Positions 15,914 to 25,444 of a stretch of 64,000 bases of DNA are shown piece after piece (position 1 is the first letter of the stretch; each line of letters begins with the position of its first letter). The notes beneath the pieces are model-generated. The model was given only the letters and a program-made list of their open reading frames with translations, was not told where the DNA came from and ran no database searches. The translations under genes and the position numbers were made by a program. The stretch is from Capsulimonadaceae bacterium (GTDB taxonomy: Bacteria > Armatimonadota > Armatimonadia > Armatimonadales > Capsulimonadaceae). The stretch is from the NCBI GenBank assembly GCA_031292625.1, contig JARLGU010000041.1, positions 124,001 through 188,000 on the forward strand, in the 5' to 3' direction.

Positions 15914-16933
15914 ATGAATTCAGTTGAAAGAATCAACGCCCTTTTGCGCGGAGAACCGTGCGACCGTCTCCCCATACAACCGCTCGTCATGCTCTTCGCG
16001 GCCAAACATGCCGGCATCCCGTTCGGAGACTATTGCCGCGATGGGCGTTTGATGGCGCGGGTCCAAAAGCAGTTCGCCGAGGACTTTCAAGTGGATGTCC
16101 TCACGACATGCTCCGACCCGGCGCGCGAGGTCATCGATATCGCCGGCGAAGGCAGCGTCGCGTGGTTCGACGACCAGCCTCCCGCCATTGCCGAGGACCG
16201 CGCCGCGCTAACGGATAAGAAGCGCTTCGATAAGTTCCGGCTCCCAGATCCAACAAAGCCAGGGCGGATGAACGACCGGCTTGTGGGGATCGACATAATG
16301 GTCAAGCAGTGCTCGCCGAGGAAGTCGATCTGCGGCTGGGTCGAAGGGCCGCTCGCTCTCGCGGCCGAACTTCGCGGAATCAATAATATCATGACGGACT
16401 TCATCGACGACCCTGAGTTCGTCAATAAGCTCCTGGAGTTCACGGCGGATGTCGCCATCTTATACGGCAAGGTGCAAGCGGCGCACGGCGTCGACACCAT
16501 CGCAATGAGCGATGCAGCAGCGTCGCTCATTGGTCCGCGCCTCTACCGCGAGTTCCTGCTGCCGCAACAACGGCGCGTACTCGCCGCACTCAAAAGCTTC
16601 GGCGTGATCACTCGCCTGCATATGTGCGGGCAAACCGGGGCGTTGATCGGCGACATGAGAACCCTGCCCGTCGACATTTTTGAACTGGACTTTCCAGTGG
16701 ACCTTGCGATGGCCCGGCAGAACCTGGGACCTGACAAGGCAATCCTCGGGAATGTCTCGACGATAGCCGAGTTGCTGAACGGAACTCCGGAGTCCGTAAG
16801 CGCATCCGCGGAACGTTGCCACAACGTCTGTGGACGATACCACGTTGTCGGCGCGGGATGCGAGATTTCGCCGCTCACCCCACCGGATAACCTCAAAGCC
16901 CTGGTGAGCTACGGCCTGACTCATAAGCCGTAA
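15914..16933 (+). CDS. Uroporphyrinogen decarboxylase-family protein (MtaA/CmuA-like)
   Basis: 339 residues forming the UroD TIM-barrel fold. The zinc-binding pattern of corrinoid methyltransferases is visible: HMCGQ at about residues 236-240 and a later Cys in GAGCEISPLTPPDN. True HemE proteins have FAGSW/GPxT motifs that are absent here, so haem synthesis is unlikely. It more probably moves a methyl group or acts on a small metabolite. UroD-family genes of this kind are often seen in sugar-use clusters of Planctomycetes and related phyla, but their reaction is unknown. GAGG eight bases upstream supports the start. Confidence 0.85.
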   Translation: MNSVERINALLRGEPCDRLPIQPLVMLFAAKHAGIPFGDYCRDGRLMARVQKQFAEDFQVDVLTTCSDPAREVIDIAGEGSVAWFDDQPPAIAEDRAALTDKKRFDKFRLPDPTKPGRMNDRLVGIDIMVKQCSPRKSICGWVEGPLALAAELRGINNIMTDFIDDPEFVNKLLEFTADVAILYGKVQAAHGVDTIAMSDAAASLIGPRLYREFLLPQQRRVLAALKSFGVITRLHMCGQTGALIGDMRTLPVDIFELDFPVDLAMARQNLGPDKAILGNVSTIAELLNGTPESVSASAERCHNVCGRYHVVGAGCEISPLTPPDNLKALVSYGLTHKP

Positions 16934-16979
16934 CATGGCGTGGCCGGAAGACGCATACTCCCCGGTCGCGTCGAGGTTC

Positions 16980-18677
16980 CTACGGCCGATTATCCTGAAG
17001 AAGCACGTGATCGCAGTTGACTGTCTCAGTCGCATTCACGTGCTCGGGATTCAATCCTTGCCCGCGCAGAGCCCGTTCGAGAATCGAAAACTGCGGATGA
17101 GGCTCGCACGTGTTTCCTGTAATCGTCACATGATCCGTGGATGTCACGAGGATATTCGGGTATGCACAGTTGCGAATCGTGTTTCCGGTAACGGCGATAT
17201 TGTTGTGCGCGCCGGCAGGCGCTACTTTGCCCGAACCTGAGTTCGCCGCGACAAGAATCCCAAACGTTGCGCAATTCGATATCTGATTATTCCGAATGAC
17301 AACATTGTTCGAGCTGCCTGCTTCCAACCAGTAATACTCTGGAGTAACCAGGATAGCCGGCCCACGCGAACCGCTGAGGATATTGTTCTCGACGACGCCA
17401 TCGCTCGCCTTGATCAGAATCCCTCGCGACCGGTTCGAGCCGAAAGTGCAACCGCGGACGACGAAGCCGTTCCCTGTCCGGCGCGTAGAGCAGATCAGGG
17501 TTCCCTCCGGCACGTCGATGGACCGATCAAGCGCTACCTTGAACGTCTTGGGATTCCAGTTCGTCTTGTATGCCTCTAATAGTCGCTGTTTGGCAAGAAA
17601 AGCCTTCTCGTCGTCGTTAATCGGCACGTCTTGCGCTACGGACGTTACGGTCGCATCGGGCAATCGAAGTCCATCATAACTCCAGATCTCGACCGGCTCG
17701 CCTACGGCCGGCATGCCGTCCGCCGAACTACTCAGCACGCGCAGAACGTTTCCGGCACACGCGGCGACCATCTGGTACCTGCCGTGTATATTGACCGCAT
17801 CATCCCCCATCCATCCCGCCGTGCACTCGATAATCGACGGCCCCTTCGTCGCCCCCACGCTGTGAAAGGCGTCCGCATCCAACGATCGGATACGCGGATC
17901 GGCTCGCACGGCAATATCGGACGTGGCCGGGCGGCGATCAATACGACACCTGTAATACGTTGTCGAATCGCAACCGTTTTCCAGGAATCCGAACGCCGTG
18001 GACGCCCAAACGTTAATCTGCTCGAGGCGCACTCCGCTGCAATGGTCGAGCGCTACGGCGTGGCCTATTCTGCCATGCGGAGCGTAATTGCTGCCGATTG
18101 CAATAATGTCCCCAACCTGCTCCGGATCGGTCGTTCTCGCGTGGCTGTTCGTTATACGAAGATGCGATGCGTCGATCACCTCCGGCATGGGCGTCGTGAG
18201 TTCCTCCATGCGAAGCGTGCGCGTATCCGGGGCGAAGATCTCGATCTTGAAATTGCTCGCCTGCTCAGCGGGAGGATAACCGGCAAAGATCTCGACATCG
18301 ATCAGCTTCTTGTCGGACGAGACCGCGGTAATGTGTCCCTGCGTATACGGCAGCGGATCATAATCAATCGATAAGCCGCGCAGTGTAAGGTTGGCGCAGT
18401 TCGCAATCGATACTGCGCGCGTGGTTTCGGTGCAGATCATCTCAACGCCGCTGGCATCGATTTCCGTATCGTTGATCCCGGTCAGCAGAAGATGTATTCG
18501 GTTGCACGGTGTGATGCGATACCTTCCCGGCGGCACGACGATTTTCTTCTGCCCCGAAGCAACCGCCTTATCGATATAGCCTTGCAAGTCAAACGGCACG
18601 CCTGCGATTGGCGCCGCATGCGTGGCATCCATTAGGCACGCGGCGGCGAGAAATAGCGCTGAGATTAGCTTAGACAT
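16980..18677 (-). CDS. Secreted right-handed parallel beta-helix protein, GH110-like
   Basis: About 565 residues. The signal peptide is MSKLISALFLAAACLMDATHA. The N-terminal part, with VVPPGRYRI, TEIDASGVEMIC and LTLRGLSIDYDPLPYTQG, follows the pattern of GH110 proteins (L.IDY....F.QG). The centre carries DAFHSVGATKGPSI and GWMGDDAVNIHGRYQMV, where the paired Asp would sit at the GH110 catalytic position. The C-terminal half shows clear rungs (NRSRGILIKASDGVVENNIL, NVVIRNNQISNCATFGILV). In GH110 this fold removes alpha-1,3-galactose; that activity here is inference. ATG at 18677 is preferred for its signal peptide (GGAGG 12 bases upstream); ATG at 18713 overlaps the fucosidase stop region and is an alternative. 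Confidence 0.8.
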   Translation of the reverse strand: MSKLISALFLAAACLMDATHAAPIAGVPFDLQGYIDKAVASGQKKIVVPPGRYRITPCNRIHLLLTGINDTEIDASGVEMICTETTRAVSIANCANLTLRGLSIDYDPLPYTQGHITAVSSDKKLIDVEIFAGYPPAEQASNFKIEIFAPDTRTLRMEELTTPMPEVIDASHLRITNSHARTTDPEQVGDIIAIGSNYAPHGRIGHAVALDHCSGVRLEQINVWASTAFGFLENGCDSTTYYRCRIDRRPATSDIAVRADPRIRSLDADAFHSVGATKGPSIIECTAGWMGDDAVNIHGRYQMVAACAGNVLRVLSSSADGMPAVGEPVEIWSYDGLRLPDATVTSVAQDVPINDDEKAFLAKQRLLEAYKTNWNPKTFKVALDRSIDVPEGTLICSTRRTGNGFVVRGCTFGSNRSRGILIKASDGVVENNILSGSRGPAILVTPEYYWLEAGSSNNVVIRNNQISNCATFGILVAANSGSGKVAPAGAHNNIAVTGNTIRNCAYPNILVTSTDHVTITGNTCEPHPQFSILERALRGQGLNPEHVNATETVNCDHVLLQDNRP

Positions 18678-18709
18678 GTAGGTAGCACGCCTCCATAGGA
18701 CTGACTCCA

Positions 18710-20530
18710 TCACGAACGCCCAGCTTTTGCCGGCGTCAATATTATGCGGCGCAAGTTCATTACCGCTGCTCCTGGTTTCGATATGGGCACAATCGAAATA
18801 TGCTGGACGCCGCCTTCAAGGTGAAGATTTGCGCCGTCGCCCACCGGAGCCGTTGTGTACGAACTCCAAGCGCCGGTCTCCGTAACGCTTCCCCTTACCT
18901 TGGAAGATGCCGACGCGATAATGTCAAACGTCGATCCCCCTGAACCTTTGTCGCACGAGTACTCTAGTTTCACGGTGTAGTCTCCGCCGGCAGGAGGCAC
19001 GTGAACCTTCCAGCTCGCCTTATCCGCGACGTTCATCCAGTATCCAATATTTGATGGCGAGTTCTCGATCTTCAACCCGTCCGTCAAATCCGCATCGTCC
19101 GCTGAGAGCAAAATGGATCCGTCTGCCCGCGGGTATATCTCCGCGCTCACCGGCGCGACGTCAATCGGTCCCTTGAGCTTCAGGACAATCACAGTATCCA
19201 ACGGATCTGGTTTCGAAGGCGCTGAAATCGTCGTCACTCCATCCGAGCCTTTCGCGACGGTAAGGTTACCGTGACCAACGAGGGTCGTCGCGGAGACAAC
19301 CGGCGTAATAAGGCCTGGAAGCATCGCGCTGCCTGATTGCCAGTTGAACACGTGTAGAAACAGCGTGTTATGCTTGGTCGTAATTCTCTCGTACGTGGGT
19401 AGCCTTGAGAGCGGGGATGCCGTGGTTCCGTAGATGCTTTCGCCGTTCGCTTTCATCCAATCGCCAACTTGCCGCAGACTATCGACCTCGCCCTGGGGAA
19501 TGACGCCAAGCGGATCAGGACCGACGTTGAGCAAATAGTTGCCGCCCTTGCTGGCGATATCGACGAGATTGTGGACCAGTACCGCAGCGGACTTAAAGTG
19601 ATCGTCGTACGACACATAACCCCAGTGGTCGTTGATCGTCATGCAGGTTTCCCAGTCCCTGTTCTTAAAGCCGGTCGCGGGGATGTTCTGCTCAGGCGTC
19701 TCCGTATCTCCGGAGACCCCATTGCCTAGCCGGTTGTTCATGATCAGATCGCGGTCGAGAGGAAGCGCCTCGGTCAAGGCTCGTATATCGTCCTTGGACA
19801 TGGCGACAGGCGTGTCCCACCACAAAATGGCGGGATGATACTTCGTCACGAGTTCTCGCACCTGGGGGGCCGCGATCGTGCGGACATACTCATCGAGATC
19901 GCCATCCTGCGCTTGCGGATCCCAATGTCCGTGATATGCTGCGCCGCCCTTATGATGCCAGTCCTGGGCCTGGGAGTAATAGACGCCGAATTTTATCCCC
20001 TGCTTCTTGCAAGCCGCAGCCATTTCGGCAATGGGATCGCGCTTAAAGGGAGTCGCATCGTAGATGTTGTATCCATCGGTCGCCGTGTGGAACATGGCGA
20101 AGCCTTCGTGATGTTTGGCGGTCATCACGATGTACTTCATTCCGGCAGCCTTCGCGATCGACACCCATTTCGCGGCATCAAAGTGCACCGGGTTGAACTG
20201 TGGCGCCGCCTTCGCATATTCCGCGACCGGGATCTTGCCCACGTTCATGATCCACTCGCCGCCCCCGACACGCTTGCCATCGTACATACCGGCATACTCA
20301 GCGTAGAGCCCCCAGTGTATGAACATGCCAAACTTGGCTTCCCGCCACCATTTCATGCGCGCGTTATGCTGCGAGGCGCTTTCGGGTGCGCCTCCTGGGC
20401 TCGCAAAGACGACGGGAGGCAGCGCGTTTGCGGCAGGCGGTTCCGCGCATGCGAGCTTTGCGCCCATGCACGCGGTCAGGCAACCGACGGCGAGTGCTAT
20501 TCTAAATCGGTGGTTGATAGAGATATTCAT
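18710..20530 (-). CDS. Secreted GH29 alpha-L-fucosidase
   Basis: About 606 residues with a signal peptide (MNISINHRFRIALAVGCLTACMG). The GH29 domain begins near residue 55: MKWWREAKFGMFIHWGLYAEYAG, GMKYIVMTAKHHEGFAMF, and PAILWWDTP, whose Asp (about residue 239) is at the nucleophile position. The C-terminal part (from about 440) is a beta domain, possibly carbohydrate-binding. Function: hydrolysis of terminal alpha-L-fucose by a retaining mechanism, outside the cytoplasm. The start at 20530 has GGAG six bases upstream. The gene is followed closely by the GH110-like gene, so the two may act together on fucosylated galactosides. Confidence 0.93.
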   Translation of the reverse strand: MNISINHRFRIALAVGCLTACMGAKLACAEPPAANALPPVVFASPGGAPESASQHNARMKWWREAKFGMFIHWGLYAEYAGMYDGKRVGGGEWIMNVGKIPVAEYAKAAPQFNPVHFDAAKWVSIAKAAGMKYIVMTAKHHEGFAMFHTATDGYNIYDATPFKRDPIAEMAAACKKQGIKFGVYYSQAQDWHHKGGAAYHGHWDPQAQDGDLDEYVRTIAAPQVRELVTKYHPAILWWDTPVAMSKDDIRALTEALPLDRDLIMNNRLGNGVSGDTETPEQNIPATGFKNRDWETCMTINDHWGYVSYDDHFKSAAVLVHNLVDIASKGGNYLLNVGPDPLGVIPQGEVDSLRQVGDWMKANGESIYGTTASPLSRLPTYERITTKHNTLFLHVFNWQSGSAMLPGLITPVVSATTLVGHGNLTVAKGSDGVTTISAPSKPDPLDTVIVLKLKGPIDVAPVSAEIYPRADGSILLSADDADLTDGLKIENSPSNIGYWMNVADKASWKVHVPPAGGDYTVKLEYSCDKGSGGSTFDIIASASSKVRGSVTETGAWSSYTTAPVGDGANLHLEGGVQHISIVPISKPGAAVMNLRRIILTPAKAGRS

Positions 20531-20596
20531 GAATCGCTCCACAATGGAATGGGCTCCAGGGTTATTGGCGTGGTAAGCTACGAATTCAACGCAGGA

Positions 20597-21310
20597 CTAA
20601 TTCCCTTGCCTCGCCGCAAGAGCCGCCTCGATGCTGGCGGCAACCGACTTTGCCAGAATCTCATATCCAGCTTGCGTGTAGTGAACATTCTGTTTGAGCT
20701 GGATCTGGTCAATAAGCGGCAACGCAACATTGTATAGATCGTCGATCGCCACTCCGTCGTCATGCATCACTTTGAGCGCGATCTGATTGTATTTCACCTC
20801 GTCCCCTTTGGTGCGAGGAGGATCAAGGCGACAATCTGGAACCGGAGTCGTGGTCGCGAAGATCAAGCTGGCTCCCGTCGTTTTAAAGCGAGCGTCGATC
20901 GTTCGCAGGTTCTTCTCATATTGGTCAGGCGGCGCCTCGTAGCCCCCAGGATACGCGGGCTCCGATCTTCTTGGCGCGAGTTTGATGTCGTGCAGGCCGA
21001 AATTGAAGTGGATCACGGCCCAATGACCCGGATGCTGCGCGATCCATTCATCGACATGCGCGACTCCCGAAGTGGTATTGCCCTCGTTCTTCGACTCGCG
21101 ATAGACGTTCGCCTTGCCGGCGAGAAGCGCGCGAACGTACTTGGTGTAACCACCCGCAATCGAGTCGCCAATCAGCAATACGTTTGGAAGATTTGCAGAT
21201 TGCGCGACGGGCGCATTCCGCGAATCCGTAACCGCCCCTGGCTCGGCGGCAAACGCCGCAACCGATGCGAGCGCGATCACGGCTAACAAGGGGATCGAGA
21301 AGAACCGCAT
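20597..21310 (-). CDS. Secreted SGNH/GDSL hydrolase
   Basis: 237 residues. The signal peptide is MRFFSIPLLAVIALASVAAFA. The SGNH blocks are NVLLIGDSIAGG (nucleophile Ser), HFNFGLHDIK (block III) and NVHYTQAGYEIL (catalytic His). It is a single-domain esterase, likely removing acetyl or acyl groups from a glycan. A textbook AGGAGG lies six bases before the ATG at 21310, making it probably the best-translated gene of the run. It is the gene immediately upstream of the fucosidase (66 bases), in the same direction. Confidence 0.87.
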   Translation of the reverse strand: MRFFSIPLLAVIALASVAAFAAEPGAVTDSRNAPVAQSANLPNVLLIGDSIAGGYTKYVRALLAGKANVYRESKNEGNTTSGVAHVDEWIAQHPGHWAVIHFNFGLHDIKLAPRRSEPAYPGGYEAPPDQYEKNLRTIDARFKTTGASLIFATTTPVPDCRLDPPRTKGDEVKYNQIALKVMHDDGVAIDDLYNVALPLIDQIQLKQNVHYTQAGYEILAKSVAASIEAALAARQGN

Positions 21311-21452
21311 GGTTTGCCTCCTAATGTGACCTGAGAATCTACTCACGTTGCTATCTCTCGCTTCCTGCCGATCCGGCGACGTTCAAAATCGACTTGTGAC
21401 GATTGCTCACTGCGGTCGTCCTCGACGCTCAGTCAGCCCTTTGCCCGCGTTC

Positions 21453-21493
21453 AAGGCGTGACACAAAGCCATAATAGCGAATCGTCACGCCTT
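21453..21493. repeat. 10-bp inverted repeat flanking a -10-like box
   Basis: AAGGCGTGAC (21453-21462) and GTCACGCCTT (21484-21493) flank 21 bases that contain TATTAT on the minus strand. No T run follows, so it is not a standard terminator. It may be a looped operator for the 21310 gene, or a weak hairpin terminator for the esterase gene that ends at 21594. A small hairpin CCAGCG-AAG-CGCTGG lies beside it at 21501-21515. Confidence 0.4.
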
Positions 21494-21593
21494 ATATAGT
21501 CCAGCGAAGCGCTGGAGCCCCGCCGGCTTGAGGCGGCCATAGCGGCGAGCGCTCTTCAATTCTCCGCAACCATGAACGCCCCCAAGAATACCG

Positions 21594-24059
21594 TCACAGC
21601 GGCCAGTTGTCCGAACGAAACGGCGACGCGGGCAGGCCCTCGCCGTTGTAGAGATTGCAATCCAGCGGATTGTCGTCCCAAGCATAGCGAACGGCGACTG
21701 GCTTCGGCACATCCGGTGAACTGACCACAATCGTCGCGCCCTCAATAGACGCGGTTGCCCAATGGAATTTCTGATCGTCGCCCGCGACCGCAAAGTTCTT
21801 GAGCGTGGTCCCTTTGACGACGAGCCCGCTTGACGCGTGGTCGAACGTCACGCGCATCGCCCCACCCTCGGATTTGGCGGCAAGGTAAACCGGACCGCTA
21901 TACTCGGCGGCGCTGTCGTATGCTTTGCTCATCGCGACAAGCGCTAATCGCTCGCCGACCGGCTTCTTGCGCAGCGGGTGTATCCCCCCGTCGCCTTCAT
22001 CGATGGCGACCGCTAGCCCCGTGCCCGGCGTTTCGCGAACGGTCTGTAACTGCGCCTCGCGTATCGCCGCCTGATGGCTGTTATACGGATCCGGATGCGT
22101 CGTATAATAGTTTGCAAGCTGTACGATATAGAACGGCATCGTCGCGTTTCCCCAGCGCTTCCGCCAATCCGCGATATTCATCTCCAAGTGCTGTTTATAC
22201 GTTTCCCAGCGCCCTACATTGCTCTCGCCCTGATACCATATGACGCCGCGCAAACCGCACGGGATCAAGGGGCTGATCATCGCATTAAAAAGTACGGTGG
22301 GCGTATTCCGAATCGATGCGGTCGGAAGCGCGGGGATCGCGGCCTTCGCGCTCCCGGTCAGCGGCGCAAACTCCTTCTCGATCTTGCATTTCCATTTGTT
22401 GTCGAGTTCCGCGGCGTTGGCAACTGGAAAGCCCATCTTGTCCGTCGTCGTCCAGAAGTAGGATTCTGCGCAAAGCGCATGAATGCGAATTGCAATGGCG
22501 TTCGTTCCCGCCTTCACCAATGTCCCTGGCACGTAGTACATGTATTGCTTCTTGAAAAACTGGGGAGCCCGGTTTCCATCAAGCACCTGCGTCCCGTTGA
22601 AGTAAACCTGAATTCCGCACTGGCTTTGGACATTTGTCGCTATGAAAAACGCCTTTCCAACAGCGGATGCCGGAAGGGTTACGTTTTTGCGCAACCAAGC
22701 CACACCGCCGCTTTTCAGCCCGAGGCCCTTAACGTTGCTCGGGATTGACACGTTCGCCCAACCAGAATCATCGAAGTCTAGCCGATACCAACCTGCGGCA
22801 AGGGACCCCGTATCGTCGTCTCCGGCGCCGTTTAGCTGCTCCCAATCACGCAATGCCACGCCGTATTGACGAAGGTTGTCCGAATTGTGTTCAAGGGCAT
22901 CGATCGCCTTATCGGTCTCGTCCTTAAATGCGGGAACCGTATTGAGCACTTCGCGCGCGGTCCATGCCTCAATGGCGGTCGCGCCCACGGGGGCGTTGAT
23001 AATACCAATCGGAACCTTCAGCTTCTCACGGAGCGACCTCGCATAGAAATATGCCACTGCGGAAAAACCAAGCACGGAGTTTGGATTTGCAGGCTGCCAC
23101 CGGCCTCCGGGATCTCTCGGTTGCTGCAAGGAGCCGTATTCGGGAATGCGGATCATCCGGAGGTCAGGATCCGTCGACGATGCGATATCGCTTGCATAGA
23201 GAGACGCACAACCGTTGACGCCGAACTCCATGTTGGACTGACCGGATGCGAGCCACACTTCTCCAAACGTGACATTCTTTGAGGTGATCGCGGCGGTTTC
23301 GCCTGTCACGGTAAGATCAAAGTTGCCGCCCGCTGGCATCTTCGCAAGCGTTATCTTCCACTTGCCATCCATATCCGCGACGGTCGAGACAGCCTGCGCT
23401 CCCAACGTTACCTTGATCTTCTCGCCAGGCAAGGCCCATCCCCAGATGGGGACCGCGACATCGCGCTGCAGTACCGCATTATCGCCGAAAAACGATGGCA
23501 TTCCTGGGTCCGGTTGAGGGCTCCGTCCAAAGACAATCTGATCGACTTCGATGTGCCCCCAGTAGCCTTCGTTGTTATCGACAATCTCGATATGAGCAGT
23601 CTTTCCAACCAGATCATTGACATCCCACGTGTCCCACGACATCTGGTCCGTATATCTCCCAGTCGATGTGCGCACCGTTTTCCCATCGACGATCAGATTG
23701 ATCGCACACTCGCCAAGCTCCTGGTGAGGCCTGTAACCGCCTCCGATCAAGAAGCTGATGAATCTTTGCTGAATCGAGAAGTCAGGCGACGTCAACTTTC
23801 CAGTGCCTGTTTCGCCCACGGAGTCCGAGTTCGCAAACCCAGCGCCTACGCATCCGGCAACCGGCTGTCCCTTGGCCGCGCTTACGGCCGGCGCCGGCCC
23901 GAACGCATTTCCTTCGACTTTCCAAGCGCCGTAGCCGCCGGAGTCGAAGTTCGCGAATACCTCGGAGGGCGGAAGCGATGCGGTAAGACCTTGCCCAGTC
24001 ATCAAGGCGACGAGCGCGCCTGCGATAACGATCTGAACGGCGAACAACCTGAGTGTCAT
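21594..24059 (-). CDS. Sialate O-acetylesterase-family protein with N-terminal beta domain
   Basis: About 821 residues. The signal peptide begins MTLRLFAVQIVIAGALVAL. Residues about 25-180 form a beta domain (FANFDSGGYGAWKVEG, CAINLIVDGKTVRTSTG, AHIEIVDNNEGYWGHIEVDQI) of the type also found at the front of GH32-type enzymes. The SASA domain follows: EVWLASGQSNMEFGV (nucleophile Ser), GVIWYQGESNVGRWE and an inserted beta domain at about 430-560 (CGIQVYFNGTQVLDGN). Known members remove O-acetyl groups from sialic acid or from plant polysaccharides; with no sialidase nearby, a xylan- or pectin-like substrate is at least as likely. The start at 24059 has GAGG ten bases upstream. Confidence 0.88.
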   Translation of the reverse strand: MTLRLFAVQIVIAGALVALMTGQGLTASLPPSEVFANFDSGGYGAWKVEGNAFGPAPAVSAAKGQPVAGCVGAGFANSDSVGETGTGKLTSPDFSIQQRFISFLIGGGYRPHQELGECAINLIVDGKTVRTSTGRYTDQMSWDTWDVNDLVGKTAHIEIVDNNEGYWGHIEVDQIVFGRSPQPDPGMPSFFGDNAVLQRDVAVPIWGWALPGEKIKVTLGAQAVSTVADMDGKWKITLAKMPAGGNFDLTVTGETAAITSKNVTFGEVWLASGQSNMEFGVNGCASLYASDIASSTDPDLRMIRIPEYGSLQQPRDPGGRWQPANPNSVLGFSAVAYFYARSLREKLKVPIGIINAPVGATAIEAWTAREVLNTVPAFKDETDKAIDALEHNSDNLRQYGVALRDWEQLNGAGDDDTGSLAAGWYRLDFDDSGWANVSIPSNVKGLGLKSGGVAWLRKNVTLPASAVGKAFFIATNVQSQCGIQVYFNGTQVLDGNRAPQFFKKQYMYYVPGTLVKAGTNAIAIRIHALCAESYFWTTTDKMGFPVANAAELDNKWKCKIEKEFAPLTGSAKAAIPALPTASIRNTPTVLFNAMISPLIPCGLRGVIWYQGESNVGRWETYKQHLEMNIADWRKRWGNATMPFYIVQLANYYTTHPDPYNSHQAAIREAQLQTVRETPGTGLAVAIDEGDGGIHPLRKKPVGERLALVAMSKAYDSAAEYSGPVYLAAKSEGGAMRVTFDHASSGLVVKGTTLKNFAVAGDDQKFHWATASIEGATIVVSSPDVPKPVAVRYAWDDNPLDCNLYNGEGLPASPFRSDNWPL

Positions 24060-24147
24060 GGTGGAAAGTCCTCTGTGAAGGATAACGGACCGAAGTTGCT
24101 GATTGCGGGGTGGAAGTTGACGCGCCAATATTGGAACGTGCTGAGCC

Positions 24148-24177
24148 ATTATACTATTGTAGAAGCTAGAATCGCAA
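24148..24177 (-). promoter_or_regulatory. Promoter of the O-acetylesterase gene
   Basis: On the minus strand TTGCGA (24177-24172), an 18-base spacer and TATAAT (24153-24148), about 90 bases before the start codon. The -10 is perfect and the -35 matches four of six. Confidence 0.5.
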
Positions 24178-24269
24178 TTGCCTTAAGTCCGCTTAGACTC
24201 TCGAACGTTCTCTTGCTGAGATCGCTTTTACCCGAAAATCGCTGTACAATACAGGCAAGCTAAGTCTTT

Positions 24270-25421
24270 ATGAGTTACCCGACGAACAATCTCGCACGCC
24301 GCGCAGTGACGCTCGCCGTCTGCCTATTCCTCGCCGCTGCGTGTCTGCAGCCAGGCCGGGCTGATCCTTTCGCCCCCCGTGTCACGATCGATGGATCGCT
24401 AAAGACCAGCGCTAGCTTCACGAAGACATTCGTTTGCCACGTCCCGTCCGGACTTCACACGCTTGTAATCAGTCTGCCTGTCGCGCGTTCGTGCAAACTG
24501 GGAGGGTGGTATCAATCGATTGGCGATTTCGTCACAACCGCATCCCCGCCGCCTTCGCGAAGAAGTACGCAGACAGATGCGGCGGGGAACGTTTTCCACG
24601 TGCTCGAATACGACTCGCCGCTGGAAGGAGATGTCCTCGTCACCCAGGCGGCAATGAACGTGGCGATCGAGACTGACCTCGACCGAATTTTGCCTTCGAC
24701 ACCGTTTCCCTTGGCGCCCCTGCCAGCTTCGATCCAACCATTCGTCCGCCCCTCCAACCTGTCTCAGGCCGGAGACGCCGGCATTGTCCAGTACGCGAGC
24801 GTGCTGACGCGGGACTGTTCCACGGAAGCACAGGCGACGGAGAACATCGCCAGATGGACGGTCGCGAACCTCACGTACACCGAGGGACGCACCGTCCGGA
24901 AGGTCGATGCGATCACGACGCTCATTAAGCGCGCAGGTCAATGCCGCGGCTATTCCAATGCATTCGTCGCACTCGCAAGAGCCGCCGGGATTCCCGCTCG
25001 CGTTGTTACGGGGTGCACGCTTGCCGGCGAAGTCGCGGTTCCCTTGCGTCGCGACGGACGAGCAAAGATGACGGTTTCGGTGCCAAACGGAGCGCATGCA
25101 TGGGTTGAACTATGGTATCCGGGCTATGGCTGGATACCATACGATCCGCAAACGACCATGGGGTTCGTAGACAGTCACCACGTTCGCTTCTGCGTCGTTG
25201 GTCCCAGCGATGAGGAACGACCACTCGTTGAATGGTCGTCAGCCATAGACCGCAATTGCAACGTCCGTTGCGACGAGTCCGTTGCCGGCGGCAGTCTAAC
25301 AGATCGTTTCGACGTCCACTGCGTCACCGATGGCGAACCGGACGGCCGGGGGAGAATTCTGCTGGAACGAATCCAGGATGACGGCCGTCAGGCGAAAGCG
25401 CCGGAAGCCGAACACGGCTAA
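24270..25421 (+). CDS. Secreted transglutaminase-like protein
   Basis: 383 residues with a signal peptide (LARRAVTLAVCLFLAAACLQ). The transglutaminase-like core lies at about residues 180-300: AGQCRGYSNAFVALARAAGIPAR holds the catalytic Cys, NGAHAWVELWYPGYGWIPYDPQ holds the His and Asp. The N-terminal 170 residues form a beta domain like that preceding bacterial TGase cores. Bacterial members mostly act as cysteine peptidases or amidases; the substrate is unknown. It is divergent from the O-acetylesterase gene and converges with sucB with only 23 bases between stops. Confidence 0.85.
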   Translation: MSYPTNNLARRAVTLAVCLFLAAACLQPGRADPFAPRVTIDGSLKTSASFTKTFVCHVPSGLHTLVISLPVARSCKLGGWYQSIGDFVTTASPPPSRRSTQTDAAGNVFHVLEYDSPLEGDVLVTQAAMNVAIETDLDRILPSTPFPLAPLPASIQPFVRPSNLSQAGDAGIVQYASVLTRDCSTEAQATENIARWTVANLTYTEGRTVRKVDAITTLIKRAGQCRGYSNAFVALARAAGIPARVVTGCTLAGEVAVPLRRDGRAKMTVSVPNGAHAWVELWYPGYGWIPYDPQTTMGFVDSHHVRFCVVGPSDEERPLVEWSSAIDRNCNVRCDESVAGGSLTDRFDVHCVTDGEPDGRGRILLERIQDDGRQAKAPEAEHG

Positions 25422-25444
25422 TCCAACGCTTTCGCCCTCAGCGT

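Noticed and set aside
15914-16933. HemE (haem pathway uroporphyrinogen decarboxylase)
   Set aside because: The HemE signature motifs are missing, while the H-x-C...C zinc pattern of methyltransferase-type members is present.
21485-21793. 102-residue minus-strand frame at the end of the O-acetylesterase gene
   Set aside because: It overlaps the conserved C-terminus of the esterase in another frame and has no start signals.
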